Assembly: GCA_015852425.1 (NCBI GenBank)
Contig: JAAAIG010000181.1
Coordinates: forward strand, 260-47,373
Length of the DNA stretch: 47,114 bases
Source of the DNA: Gryganskiella cystojenkinii
Lineage: Eukaryota; Mortierellomycota; Mortierellomycetes; Mortierellales; Mortierellaceae
Reading direction: 5' to 3'
Shown here: one piece after another, positions 31,388 to 43,043 of the stretch
How the letters are laid out: each line of letters opens with the position of its first letter
Position numbering within the stretch: position 1 is the first letter of the stretch
Program-made: the position numbers and the translations under genes
Notes under the pieces: generated by a model
What the model was told of the DNA's origin: nothing
Databases searched by the model: none
What the model saw: only the letters and a program-made list of their open reading frames with translations

Positions 31388-32309
31388 TCATTCCTTTACA
31401 TCCTCGCCGTAGGGCTTGGGTAGCCCCTTCACGCCAGTGGTAGTTACTGGTAACTTGAATTCTCCACGTACGTATGCGTCCAGAAAGTCAGAGGCAGGAG
31501 ATCCAGTTGCAAAGACTCGGTCAGCGATCTTTTTGATATCGACCCGGATGTCGCCTGTAGAAAGAATGGTTGTATCAATCAGAAACGCGTGTTAATTACT
31601 AACAGGTCAATTTGACAGGGTCGATCGCCAAGACATGAGGCGGTGTCGACCACGCTTACCTGACAGCGGCGTGCTAGGACGAGAGCCATCAGACGGAGTA
31701 GATTGTATAGGGGTAAGGGCTCGAGCAGGGAATGGTGCATAGAATATGGCGGAGTGTGGGAAGAACTGATTGTCGGCGAAATGACAAAGCCATGTGAAAC
31801 GCGTAATTGAGAGAGTGAGGGAGTCCCCACTGTTACCTTTCCTTCCTTATTTATGTGGATTTTAACAGATGACGCGCAATAGTCACAGAAATGTACAGTA
31901 GTCAATTTTTAAAAGACATGCCTTACGATATATATTTTCCGAAAGCTTTCATGCCTTCTGTGTCATGTAGTGCACTACCCATCCTTCTATAATAGTACAC
32001 ATAATCGCCAAAAGATATGTTTAGGGTCCATAATTGGATGAGTGGACACAATGCCGTTTTTGTCGTAACTCGAAAGTGCGTGTTGTTTTCCTTATTTACA
32101 ACCATGATGTTATCGAAACCATCATGGACGCAAAAAAACCACAAGGAGTCCTGGCCTAATTGGTCTGTGCATTCTTTCTGTGGTGAATCTACCAAAAGAT
32201 ACTTGATTTCGCACGTCCATTGGTTTCGCAAATTCTGGACAAGTATCTCGACATCTTCCCCAGCAGCAGGAGGGCTTTTAAGGAAGAGATACAGGGCTTC
32301 TTTCTCCAT
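31388..32309 (-). CDS. Lineage-specific hypothetical protein, possibly decaying
   Basis: Proposed exons in coding order: 32309-31927, 31829-31660, 31554-31388; about 239 residues from the ATG MEKEALYLFLK. All three exons join in phase through GTAAGG/AACAG and GTAAGC/TACAG sites. Segments such as EDVEILVQNLRNQW, WTCEIKYLLVDSPQ, DIKKIADRVFATGSPASDFLDAY and GLPKPYGEDVKE look like real protein, but I recognise no domain. A further in-phase exon (32449-32374, ...RSIQTLADGGDSALKF) seems to belong upstream. It is cut by a TAA at 32450-32452, so the true 5' end may be broken. Codon use is more A/T-ending than in the conserved genes around it. That fits a fast-evolving accessory family. Confidence 0.45.
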
Positions 32310-32373
32310 AACTTTTAAAACCCCCAATGTACTGAATGTATATCTAATAGTAGAAATCAACGCAATTATATAC

Positions 32374-32710
32374 CAGTTATTGATGAGAACTTCAACGCAG
32401 AGTCTCCACCATCAGCTAGGGTTTGTATGGAGCGTCCAGGCTGAACACATTATCCGGCTTCCTCCCCGGTCAGCATGCCAGTGAAAGATGTCTTTCAGTT
32501 AATCACGCTAGAGCTAAAGCAGGCAAGCCGTTTGATTGCCAGTGGTAATGTGCATATTTTGTGCGAACCACATGGACCTACAGGAAAGTGTTATAGCAAC
32601 CAACTCAGGTATGTGCTATACGGCCCTGCTGAAGGCATTTTGTCACGATAATCTCCCTGGTCGGCGTGCCAGAGAAAGTTGACTTCCCTGTCGACAAAAT
32701 GTTTTCCATG
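32374..32710 (-). pseudogene. Decayed 5' part with two diverged copies of one segment
   Basis: On the minus strand two stretches in the same sense are alike: KSTFSGTPTREI...CLQQGRIAHT (about 32683-32606) and KTSFTGMLTGEEAG-stop-CVQPGRSIQT (about 32494-32416). Both have K-[ST]-[ST]-F-[ST]-G, a T-x-E core and C-x-Q-x-GR. The nearer copy contains an in-frame stop and the farther ends in a stop soon after. The nearer copy runs in phase into the hypothetical gene downstream. I read this as remnants of a duplicated accessory gene family. Similarity was judged by eye. Confidence 0.35.
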
Positions 32711-32986
32711 CAGATGCAGAAGTTCATTACCTTGAAATCCAGAAGTGAATAATGGTGACTTATAAGGACAAAGGCAAAGGCGCAGTCAACGATGGGCAAG
32801 CAAGGATAAAGAGACGTGCATGTGTGAGTGGAGTCAGTGTCAGAGATGGTAATTGGATGAGCTCGCCGCGTTGTATAACGCGCCAGTGAACACACGTGAT
32901 ATACGTACACTAATTGTTTGTGTACGTAAATTTTATGGCAGTAGGAACCAAACCTTCTAATTCGACAACGTCCAACATGAAATCAG

Positions 32987-33069
32987 GGTAGGATGGCCGA
33001 GTTGGTCTAAGGCGCCGCACTCAAGTTGCGGTCTCGAGAGAGGCGTGGGTTCAAATCCCACTTCTACCA
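32987..33069 (+). tRNA. tRNA-Leu (anticodon CAA)
   Basis: Acceptor stem GGTAGGA pairs with TTCTACC (one G-T), with discriminator A at 33069. The D arm has GCCGAGTTGGTCTAAGGC. The anticodon stem CCGCA/TGCGG closes loop CTCAAGT, giving anticodon CAA (reads UUG, Leu). A long variable arm (TCTCGAGAGAGGC) is typical of class II tRNA-Leu. The T arm is GTGGG-TTCAAAT-CCCAC. No intron is present, CCA is not encoded, and a TTTT Pol III stop follows at 33076-33079. A- and B-box promoters are internal. Confidence 0.97.
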
Positions 33070-33467
33070 CATTTCTTTTACTTTTCATTTTTGCTTGAGC
33101 ATTGCGTGACAGTTCTGATGAAGGATAGGATGGGATGCTTAGGTGAACGTGTTTCGTCTTTTTGGCAATCGTTACAGGCAAGTGACATTTGCGCAGCGTC
33201 TACTGGAAGCACACTCACCAAGTCCCTCCATCCCCCAATCAGCAGTTATACTCGCAAAGAGCAAGGGAGGGGCTGAGTCTTTCAAAAACTGCTAGGGTCC
33301 ACGCTGGACATCAGAGACACTATGCAACGCAAAAGCCAAGGGGCTGGACGAATCAAATGAGGCAAAAAAAAAGGAAAAAATACGCGCGTACTTGATCACA
33401 TTCTCCATGTTCTTCCCCTTTTCCCATTCACTTTTTCACTTTTTTCGAGCAAGCATTCGTTTCACAA
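33070..33467. other. Intergenic region upstream of the monooxygenase
   Basis: 398 bp with tRNA termination signals at the left and a C/T-rich leader before the ATG at the right. No gene is supported. Confidence 0.5.
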
Positions 33468-35410
33468 ATGGGACTCACAAAGACCTACAAGGACGGCACG
33501 ACTCCAACTGTAGCAGTCATCGGAGCAGGGTATGTGGAAGGGCTCGCCTTCTCTTTTGTCGACTGGAATATTTGTTCACTCTTGTTCATGTCTGTTCTGC
33601 ACATTAAAATAAAATAAAATAGGGTATCGGGTCTCTGCACCGCGATTCAGCTCCAGAGACAACTGCAGCTGACAACTTACACTGTCTTTGAGCTCGAATC
33701 CGATATCGGCGGGACCTGGCTTTCGAATACCTACCCGGGATGTCAGTCCGATGCGCATGCACACCTCTACGCCTACTCGTTTGCGCCCAACTTTGAATGG
33801 TCCCATAAGTTTGTCCCCCAAAAGGAAGTCCTGACTTATTTTCGAGATACAGCCAAGACATACAACATCTATGACAAGATCCAATTCAAAACCCGGGTCA
33901 CGACCATGCGTTGGCATGAGGGGCGTCAAAAATGGATCTTGCATTGGATCAAAAATGAAGGTGGACAACAAGTACAAGTCGAAGGCGACTTTGAAGCGGA
34001 TATCGTGGTCCACTCGACAGGCTTGCTGCGGCTGCCAAATATTCCCAAGGAGTTTGACGAGTTCAAAGGCGAGAAGTGGCACTCTGCCCGATGGAACCAC
34101 TCTGTAGACTTGGCCGGCAAGAGAGTTGGGATCGTGGGAACAAGTGCAAGGTAATAACCCCTGGAAAAATGCAATCACAAACCAATTATGCGCATCAAAG
34201 CAACACTCTTATTTATTTATTTTAATTTTTTTTTCAGTGGGGCACAGATTGTGCCTGCCATCGCGGACAAAGTACAATCCCTGGACGTTTATGCAAGATC
34301 TCCCGTGTACATGACTCCTCGACTCAACGTTACTTACACGCGAGCCTGGGTATTTCTATTTCGCTACGTCCCGTACTTCCACACATTTTACCGGCTGTTC
34401 TGGTACTACTACGTGGACTCGACCATTTTGCTCTATCACAAGCTGGCTTGGTATTCGGCCTTCCATCGAGCAATCGTTTACTTTGTCTGTTGGTTCCATC
34501 GATTCCGTCAATTGCCAGGAGCAGGTCGTAAAACTCTGAGACGAAAGCTGACACCGGATTACGAACTCGCTGCACGCCGAATCGTCCTCTCGGACAAGTA
34601 TTATCCAACGTTCAAGAAACCGAACGTGCGCTTGCATCGGGCCGGGATCATCTCGATCAAGGACAGGATGATCAAGACAAGTGAAGAGGGGTCTGAACGG
34701 GAACTCGATGTCCTGATCTTGGCCACAGGGTTTGACTGGATCTCGAATTTTCCAATTGGGTATTGGACTGGACGAGGAGGTGTCGATATCGCGACAGAAT
34801 GGGGAGAGAGTCCGACGACCTATTACGGAACCTGTGTGCCCCATGCACCTAATTTTTATCTGATCTGGGGACCTAACAGTGGCATTGGTAAAAAATCTTT
34901 GCCGTTACATTGTTTTTTATGGGCATATTATCCAAAAGGTCTCATCGGAACTGACCTTGATAGGTACTCGTTTGTTTGTTCACTGCACATTCTCTTAAAA
35001 TAGCCCACCACGCCTTGACGAGCAATATCGAGGTCCAGGTCGATTATGCGATTCGATCCATCTCCTACATGATGGAGCGCAACCTTGCGACTATGGAAGT
35101 GAAACAAGAGGCCGCAGAAGAGTTCCTGGAATTGTTGGACAGACGAATAGAAAAGACAGTCTTTACGACCAAGGTGTTACCGAAATTCTTGAACAGTCAG
35201 GGGAAATGCCGTGGATTCTGGTGGGGGAGTTGTACCGAGTTTTGGTGGCGAATGAGGCATATTCACCCGGAACGGTTCCTGATGACCGATCGGAACCGGA
35301 GCGTAGATGGAAAATCGAGCGCGCACCAAGAGCTGAAGGACATCGATCCATTGCAACAGGAACGAACTCGTCATCGCCATTTGAATGGTGAGAGTCGAGG
35401 TGAGGAGTAG
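33468..35410 (+). CDS. Baeyer-Villiger-type flavin monooxygenase
   Basis: Four exons: 33468-33529, 33623-34150, 34238-34887, 35004-35410; 548 residues. FAD-binding Rossmann motif VIGAGVSGLCTA begins at ~residue 17. Next come GGTWLSNTYPGCQSD and SFAPNFEWSHKF. The Baeyer-Villiger fingerprint F-x-G-x3-H-x3-W is present as FKGEKWHSARW. The NADPH-binding motif GIVGTSASGAQIVP spans exons 2/3. LILATGFD is the usual second FAD contact. A Tyr/Trp/Phe-rich central stretch (~residues 235-290) may contact membrane or form a substrate tunnel. The enzyme would oxidise a ketone (to an ester) or a heteroatom using NADPH and O2. The substrate is unknown; no biosynthetic cluster surrounds it. The C-terminal extension after residue ~500 is polar and divergent. 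Confidence 0.9.
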
Positions 35411-35744
35411 AGGTGCCTGAGGGGAAATATTATAAAAGTTTTTTTTATTTTTAAATAAAAGGTTGGCCACCAATTTTTTCTTCTACACGCGCTCACAGAA
35501 AATGGGACTGCTGAAAATGTCAGAGGGAATGAGGCAAAGTGCGTCCACTCTTTTTTGTCGTGTTTTGTGTGTGTGTGTGGTGTGAGGTATGTGGTGTGGA
35601 TGTTTTCTTTTCTTTCTTTTCCAACAAAACAATCAACCCTCAAGACAGCGGCTATAACGCGGGAATCATAACCTCTGGACTCATTGGAAGAAGGAACTCT
35701 TTACACGGAACCATAAACACAAACACAAACAAGCATCGACACAC
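35411..35744. other. Intergenic region between monooxygenase and HIR1
   Basis: 334 bp holding the monooxygenase 3' end and the HIR1 promoter, with a GT/TG-rich microsatellite-like stretch near 35565-35600 and ACAC repeats just before the HIR1 start. No gene is supported. Confidence 0.5.
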
Positions 35745-38700
35745 ATGCACATCATCAAGCCCGAGTGGGTGTGCCATCTCAGTATGATAAAACACAAATC
35801 ACTCGTCAACATCTCTATTGGGATCAAGATCACAATGAATTAACCCTTCATCATTCAATCTTTGGAAAATAGACGACAAGGGCAAGAAGGCACCTATCTA
35901 CTCCCTGCACGTTCATCCGGATGGAACGCGACTGGTCACAGGAGCGCAAGGTACTGCCTCTCCCCTTGCAGGACATCGACCACCGAGCCTTGCCTTTAGT
36001 TGTTTTGTTCGCAAAGGGAACCTTGAAGGCTAACGCACTTGTCCGGCTTTCGGAAAAAAATGATTGCTCCATAGATGCCAAAGTGAAGATCTGGAACCTG
36101 GAACCGATTCTCAACGCAGACGAAGATCAGGATGCAGAGGCTAAGCGCCATCTCTGCACGCTCTCCCTTCACAACGGTATGGAGAATTGACAAAAAGAAG
36201 GGAGTCGAATTTGCTGGCCAACTTACTCAAAAAGTCACACTCACACTTCATACTCTGTTATCACTCTGATGTCCTTGAATAGGTGCCGTGCTCTGCGTGA
36301 AATGGTCGAACGGCGAGGGAAAATACTTGGCGACAGGATCAGACGACATGATTGTGATGATCTGGCAGCTGGATCGGTAGGTCGCGACTCTTCTCCCATT
36401 CTCCAAAATCTACAAAGGGGACATTGCTTGCTTTGACAACAAGGATCGTTATGCTAACAACTGCACCCCTCTTGGATCGACTCCTTTTTTATATACAGGT
36501 CCTCAGATGCGTGGGGAGGATCCTCTTTCGGAAGCACGGACGGACCCAACATCGAGAACTGGCGAGGAGTCAAGAGGTTGGCTGGACACGAATCAGGTGA
36601 GAACAAACAAAGCACTGGACCATGGATTGTGATGACGTGGCGTTTTTTCGCCATGTATACTAACCAAGAACCCTGTTCGTTTTTGCGCGCATAGATGTCA
36701 CGGATGTATCGTGGTCGCCTGAAAACACATATTTGGCTTCTGCAGGCTTGGATTCGAAAATCATTATCTGGGATGGAAAGACGTTTGGTGAGTGGGAGAG
36801 TCTGTTTGAACTGACAATTCAAATTTTGGCTTTTTGGCTTTTAAGGCACGGCAACATGATCGACTGACATAAAGTGTCAATGTCTTTTCCGTACCATAGA
36901 TCGAATCATCACTCTGGATCAACATCAGGGATTTGTCAAGGGTCTAACCTGGGATCCTGTCGGAAAGTACCTCGCGTCGCAATCTGACGACAAGTCTGTT
37001 TTGATATGGAGAATTACAGATTGGGAGGTCGAAGTCGAAGTCACAGAACCATTTGTGCAGTCATCAGGGACAACCTTTTTCAGACGGTTGAGGTAAAAAC
37101 TTTGCCGCTGCGAACAAGTCAATTTTGACTAGCAAAATATCATGTGAGCTAACAGAACATATTAATCCATTATCTATAGCTGGTCGCCAGACGGGGGTCA
37201 TATCGCCACCGCCAACGCCTTTAATGGATCGATCCCCGTTGCATCTGTCATTGCCAGAGACAATTGGAAGGCTGATATTTCACTCGTTGGACACAGTGCC
37301 CCGGTCGAGGTTGTGGCCTTCAACCCACTCCTTTTCAAGACGTCGGATGCTTCAGGGAACATCGGCTTTACCTCAATTTGCGCAGTGGGAAGTCAGGACA
37401 GAGGTATCACTGTCTGGAGGACGAACGACGCGCGGCCCTTTGTCGGCGTCAAGGAGCTTTTTGAGCACAGTTTCTTGGATTTGAGCTGGACTCCCGATGG
37501 TCAATCTCTCTTTGCCTGTTCTTACGATGGCACAGTTGCCGTGCTGCTGTTCCAGTCCGAAAACCTGGGCGAGGCAGTTCCAGCAGAAGAGCGGCAGCGT
37601 CTCTTGGCGAAATACGGCTACGAGCGTCGAGGCGCCATTATGGCCGAAACCCCTATCCAGTTAGAGTTGGAGGAGCAACTGAGGGACAGCACCGCAAAGT
37701 CAAGGATGGATGAGATCATGAATAACGACGCGTCTATGGAGGGCATAACGTCTACGTTTGCGAAGCCCTCGGATCCAGCCGCCTTCGCAACAACAGTAAC
37801 ATCTGCAGCATTATCATCGTCGTCGTCAGGGTCGACATCTTCAACAACGGCGGTATCAATACCACCAAAACCTGTGCATATGCTTGCGAGCCAGCAGTCA
37901 GTCACGATATCGAGCGATGGAAAGAAGCGGATCAAGCCCATGTTCTTGGGAAATGGTATGGGTCCATCACCGGTTATCAGAGCAGCGCCTGTACAAATGT
38001 CCAGTCCTTTCCTCGGAGGAGGGGGAGGAGGTCAGGATCAATCGCCATTCTCATCAGGGAGCATTCCTCGAGGCGAACCATCCTCGGCCATGCCCGAAGG
38101 AGGATTCGCTACAGTAGTCGTCGGTACGAAACGCAAGGAGCCACCCACCAACGGCACTTCGGCCTCGACTGGGCCTGTGAAGAAGGCATCGGAGACGAGC
38201 GCAAAGGGCAAGGGGCAAAAAGGCGACGATGAGGTGACATTCAGACCCGCAGTCGCAGCGCCGTTGCTGGCCGTGTCCAAGGTGAGACTTGGAGTACCCA
38301 GAGTCAGGTCCCATATTACCAAGAACAAGGGTGCGCTGGAATGCCATAATAGCCTGTCGGGGGAGCAGCCAAGTAAGATCATTTACAGTCAAAAGGGCGT
38401 TGTCTCATGGGTCGACTATCTGCCATCACCGGTACTGCTCATGACAGGAAACTCGCAATTCAGTGCAGTGACCTGCGAGGATGGCGGCGTTTACGTATAT
38501 TCACCAGCAGGAAGAAGGTAATAGAGAGCTACCATCCGCTTGAAGTAACAGGCATAATTCTCAAAGAGCTACGGAGCTAACATCGGCTCGTTATTTCTTG
38601 TCATGATAGGTTGCTGCCGTGTATCATGTTGGAGTCAGCGGCGGCTATGATCGAGTGCGATGGAGAATATCTTATGAGCCTCACGTCTTGCGGATTAGTC

Positions 38701-39774
38701 AGCTCGTGGTAACAAAGAGACTTAATATCATGCCGAAAATTTGATCCGCACCTTTCACGTTTTCCAAATTACTAATCATTTGGCCATCTTACAATAGGAA
38801 TGTGATCCGTCAAACAGCGGTACTGTCTTCTGTCTCGGTGGCCCCCATTCTCCAGTCATCACAGCATCCAGCGGAAACAACATCGTCTTCAGTCTCGATC
38901 ACCTCTGCGACAGTTCGACAGGATGGATTGCCTCTGTTGACAACATCGTCTGGACAGGGTTTTACGTACCATGAGGGTATGAAAACATGGGTCAAAGTCA
39001 TTGATCCCTGGTTTGCCTTGTCATCGTTTTCGGGATCCGATCCATCGATGAATCGTGGTACGTCTGCTAGGGATCCATTTGGAGACGCCGTTGGACCGGT
39101 TTCTTTCCGAAAGGGAGTCTTGGTGCAGTTGCAGAACGCAGCGAACGGTGGTAAGATCGAGAAGGATGCAGCTTTTGCACAGGAGCTGCTCAACGTCGAC
39201 GATGCTGTTCAGAGTGCAGTAACCTTGGCGCATTTGGAGGTAAGGATCCTACAGAAGAAAAACTCGATGAAATATGAAAGAGACGGTAAAAGGTAATGGC
39301 TTTTAACGCTGGTAATCACTATATCTTTTCGAATAGAATCAAATCGCTTCAGCAAGAGTACTTGGATCAGCGATAGAGTTCAAACAATGGCTGCGATGCT
39401 ATGCACAACGACTCGCGGACGAAAGTGCGGTCGGTCGAGTGGAGGAGCTCTGCAAGTATCTCCTTGGTCCGATCTACCTTGGGTAAGGATGAGCATACAT
39501 GCCTGCTATCAGTACGTTTTGTAGTCCATGCATGACCAAAGCCTAATATGACATGATTTTCTTTTTGATGCGTCGACAACATAGAGGAGAGCGATCTGGA
39601 TGGGAACCAACGATCCTTGGATTCCAGAAGCGCGAGTTGCTTCGAGAGTTGCTGCCAGTGTTGAGTTCGAACCGGTCTTTGCAGCGCGTTGTCAAGGAGT
39701 ATCTTGCCGGTCTCGATATGGTGACGACCACTGCTGCGCCTGCAGGCAGTGCTGGTGTTGCCACCAAAAAATAA
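35745..39774 (+). CDS. HIR1: Histone chaperone HIR1/HIRA
   Basis: Twelve exons: 35745-35781, 35873-35950, 36075-36176, 36283-36376, 36499-36596, 36695-36787, 36900-37092, 37180-38517, 38610-38708, 38798-39239, 39337-39482, 39585-39774; 969 residues, every junction in phase. It opens MHIIKPEWV like HIRA, then an N-terminal WD40 propeller (IYSLHVHPDGTRLVTGAQDAKVKIW, VLCVKWSNGEGKYLATGSDD, DVTDVSWSPENTYLASAG, GFVKGLTWDPVGKYLASQ). ERRGAIMAETP and an Asf1-binding B domain (SSDGKKRIKPMFL) follow. Then comes the C-terminal Hira domain (VVSWVDYLPSPVLLMTGN to LGFQKRELLRELLPVL). The HIR complex deposits H3-H4 independently of replication together with Asf1 and represses histone genes. It is a single protein of HIRA type, as in most fungi outside budding yeast. 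Confidence 0.95.
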
Positions 39775-39951
39775 ACCAAAAATTTGGATTCCTCCACAGG
39801 GCAAGGAACAGCTCGCCACCGAGAGCTTGTTTTTGACTGTTTTCCGCTCTTTGTTTCTACCCCCCCTTGCTGCGTCCTTTTCCTTTCCTTTCCTCTTTCC
39901 ATTCACTCAACCCAAAGACGCAAAACAACCTCACATTGACCATCATCAACA

Positions 39952-41467
39952 ATGTTATCCGCATCGTTCCTTCACCTGCAAACAGCCATTCATGAATGGG
40001 AAAAGTGCGGCCGGGGCGATTTGGAGAAGGAGCTCAAAGAGTTTTTTGCCTCTGAGGAGTTCCTGAACCGACCAGGCGTTTTCTACAAGGGTAAGGCGGA
40101 TGAACCTTGATCACTTTGCGACAATTCAGTACATCACTACTCTTCTTATTAAAGGAACACGCGTCCTTTCAACTGGATGGGTCGTCCTTTCGACACAGGC
40201 TTTTTGCATTGCTGATTCTCTTTCCTTTTCTTATTGTGCGACCTGATTAAGGCTTTGACGACTACAACAAGAAATGGGTCGCGCTCATGTCCATGACTGG
40301 GGTTGAGCAGACTCGGGCCATCATGAATCAGAAATGGAGCCATCCCTTTATTGATCTTTATGCGTCCAAGGTCACATTCTCTCAGGTCGAGCCTGCCCCC
40401 CGTATCCCCAACGTGGCTGCGTACAAAAAGTTTCTAAAGGATGTCGAGAAACTTAACAAACTCAAGAAGACCCGAGAAAAGATGGTGCGCTTGCGAGGCG
40501 AGTTTGATCGAGCCGTTGGTCTCTATTACCAATCCCCTGCCATTCGCAAGAAGACTCTTAAGGAAGACGAAGAAGGACAGGACACAGGAGCCTCAGAAAC
40601 AGATGCTGCGGCTCTGGCTACAACAACGCCTTGGTCAAAGATGGGACCCGTTCCTGCCATGTGGTTCATCTCGGTTGATATCGAGTCCTACGAGAGAGAC
40701 CACTCCAAGATCCTGGAGATTGGGTGGTCGATCTGGGATTCGGGTCTGAACCTGTTCACGGATAAACATTACGCGGTCAAGGAATACGAATACCATCGGA
40801 ACGGAGCCTATGTCCCGGATCGACGGGATCGATTTCTCTTTGGCGAGACAGTGTGGGCACCGTTGAAGAAATGCACCGAAACCTTTCAACAAGATCTGGA
40901 GCAGGCCGTCACTTACAACCAACAATCTCTGGCGGGTGATGGGGCCTTGGTCTTGATCGCACACGACATGGGCAGTGACGAGAATTACCTGCGCAAGATG
41001 GGTGTCCAGTTTCCGGAAAAGATGATCAAGTTTGATACCCAGGAGATGAACTCTGTCCGGATCGGCAGCTCGAGCGGCAGTGTCAAGCTCGAAAAGCTAT
41101 TGGATCATTTCGAGATTGAGAACTATTGCCTTCACAACGCTGGTACGGACGCCTCGATACCACTCTGCTGTTGTTGTGGTTGGCGCGTAAATCCTCGCTT
41201 ATGACCATCAGGGGTTTAAATATTTTTATCTCACTCGTCTTCTTTTCTTTCTTTATTCAACTGCTAGGCAACGATGCACACTATACGTTGCAGCTTTATC
41301 TTGCACTGATCCGTGATCGCATTGCTAATTATGATGCTGAGTCTGCATCAACTCCGGCACCAACCTCGACTTCGGATCCGACTTCTGCCCCGACGACCAC
41401 AACCGTTATCTCACAACCACCACTAATTGATCTGTCAGAAGAAATTCAAAACGTCTCTCTTGCTTGA
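39952..41467 (+). CDS. Gfd2/YDR514C-like protein with DEDD exonuclease fold
   Basis: Three exons: 39952-40090, 40252-41142, 41268-41467; 409 residues. The N-terminal ~165 residues are helical and charged. The RNase H-like domain starts near MWFISVDIESYERDHSKILEIGWSIWD, whose D-x-E corresponds to the first two DEDD acids. LVLIAHDMGSDENYLRKMG and HNAGNDAHYTLQLYL supply the later acids (H...D). This is the arrangement in the fungal Gfd2/YDR514C family, named for a genetic link to the mRNA-export helicase Dbp5. Whether the fungal family is an active nuclease is not settled to my knowledge. The tail is Thr/Pro/Ser-rich and probably disordered. The start is the first ATG after a CAACA leader, 177 bp after the HIR1 stop. 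Confidence 0.82.
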
Positions 41468-41734
41468 ACGAATTATAAAGTTTTTTTTGTCTGTGGACTA
41501 TGCCTGGGGGGTTCCTTTTGCAATTGGCGCAAAGAGGCGAGCATCCACTTTGTATATATCAGCCACTTTTGCTTTGTCATTTTTCTTTCCTCCGCTTTTC
41601 GAAAATGAACTTTTTATGGTTGTGATTTGTGAGACTATATACAAACGCGTGAAGAAAACTACTGTTACAAATTGGCGAGGGGAAAGTGGAAGTGGATTAT
41701 CCGTAAAATATTACGCGTGGGGGGGTTACTATTC

Positions 41735-42380
41735 TCATTCCTTGGAAATGAGGTTGCCGAACATGGGCATGGATCGAAGCAGGAGACTCTGAACTTCCAT
41801 CTCTGCCAAGTTGGTCGATCCTGCGACCGAGGCGAGGCTCATCCTCGAGGGTGAAGCACCGCCACCGTTCGCCTGGTGACCAAAGAATCCGGAAGAGGCC
41901 TCTGCAAGAGCTGCAGGTAAATATGAAGCCAACGAGAAGGTGGAAGAAGGCGATGCAGAGGAAGGAGAAACGTTGCTGTTGTGGCTTGATCCAGAGGTGG
42001 AAGGCACCGAGGAAGCAGAGGCGACCGAGGTGTTGACGCTAAGAGAGGTACCGTCCCAGGTATCCCTGCGCATCGAAGAGTTTGACTCGGCGACAGAGGG
42101 AGAGTTGTGCGCAAAGGAACCGCCGCCACCACCACCAGTGCTGCGGGTCGAGTTGTTGTTAGCGAGTCGACCGGGGTTCTGCTGTCTCAGTGCTTGGGTG
42201 ATTCGAACAACTACATGGAAAAAAAAAGAAAAGGAGCGTGAGTTTGTGTTTTTTTGCTGCGGTGGTTTGTATGACAAGGAGAAGGGGTGAGGCGATTGGT
42301 TTGTTTGTATCGTGTGTGTATACAATTTGACACATGAAGAGCCAAGCAAAGAAAATAGAGTTGGAGCACCTACCATCCAT
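41735..42380 (-). CDS. Ser/Asn-rich hypothetical protein with 7-nt first exon
   Basis: Two proposed exons in coding order, 42380-42374 (ATGGATG) and 42210-41735; 160 residues. It begins MDVVRITQALRQQNPGRLANN, a short helix-like and conserved-looking segment. A poly-Gly run and a long Ser/Thr/Asn/Ala-rich region follow. The end is more hydrophobic (AEMEVQSLLLRSMPMFGNLISKE). The donor GTAGGT and acceptor TGTAG join in phase. Reading straight through the intron gives a longer frame from 42391 with poor composition, so I prefer the spliced form. No family is recognised. It lies between the Gfd2-like gene (convergent) and the class C receptor (same strand, 664 bp away). Confidence 0.58.
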
Positions 42381-43043
42381 GATTGCGACAAAGAAAGAAA
42401 CAGTCACTTGGTCTGATCGGATAAGGATTTTAAAAAGGAGTACTTTTTTTTCTTTCTCTTGGAGCGAGTGAGAGAAGAAAGAAAGGAGGGTGTCGGTGAA
42501 GATATATGCAAAAAGAGTGAAGGAAGAGTTTTCTATGCTCAAAGAGGAGAGTGGGTTGAGGGGAAGGATGTTATATCAACGTCGCGGCCAATGTGCTTTC
42601 CGTTCTGGAAAAAGTACGAGGACATGTACTTGTTGGTGTTGGGTGTTGGAGGTTGTGGTCAGGTAGAGATACTCAAAAAATGGAAACTTGGCGTGGGAGA
42701 GCGAGGTTGTTCTGTTCTTTTTTTTTCGTAGGGGAATGCAATGAGCGAAGGTAAGCAGAGGAGAATGCAACAATGAGAGGAATGAATGAACTGAATTTGT
42801 TTGAATGAAAAGAGAAGAAGGAAAGAAGGGAAGAAACAAAAACAAAAAAAACTCTCCGCCAGTAGACAGAGGGAGCTCAGACCCAAATTTGCGATCTAAT
42901 CGTATGAAAGATAATCTTTGGAAGTCCGCGGGATCTACAAAAGGATTGAGTGTCAGTTGTGGGCGAATGTCCGTTTTTTTAAGGGTTTGCTTCCCACTTC
43001 TTCAGAACGTGCTGTTTTATCTTGGTATCTTGGTTTATTAGTG
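42381..43043. other. Intergenic region between receptor 3' end and Ser-rich gene
   Basis: About 660 bp containing the receptor 3' UTR and the promoter of the downstream minus-strand gene. It is rich in AGA/GAA purine runs on +. No gene is supported. Confidence 0.5.

Noticed and set aside
31692..31793. MALSFRRQSVLPTLRHIL, looking like a mitochondrial targeting start
   Set aside because: This frame stops soon after and cannot be joined in phase to the downstream exon with the splice sites present.
31579..31905. Minus-strand 108-codon frame starting MTTVHFCDYC
   Set aside because: A different frame of the same region splices in phase with both neighbours and gives the conserved-looking DIKKIADRVFATGSPASDF segment.
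32957..33181. Minus-strand open frame containing VEVGFEPTPLSRPQLECGALDQLGH
   Set aside because: It is the antisense translation of the tRNA-Leu gene; this peptide-like string is a well-known artefact of tRNA sequence.
39367..39906. Minus-strand 179-codon open frame
   Set aside because: It is antisense to the last two exons of HIR1, whose frame and family match are clear.
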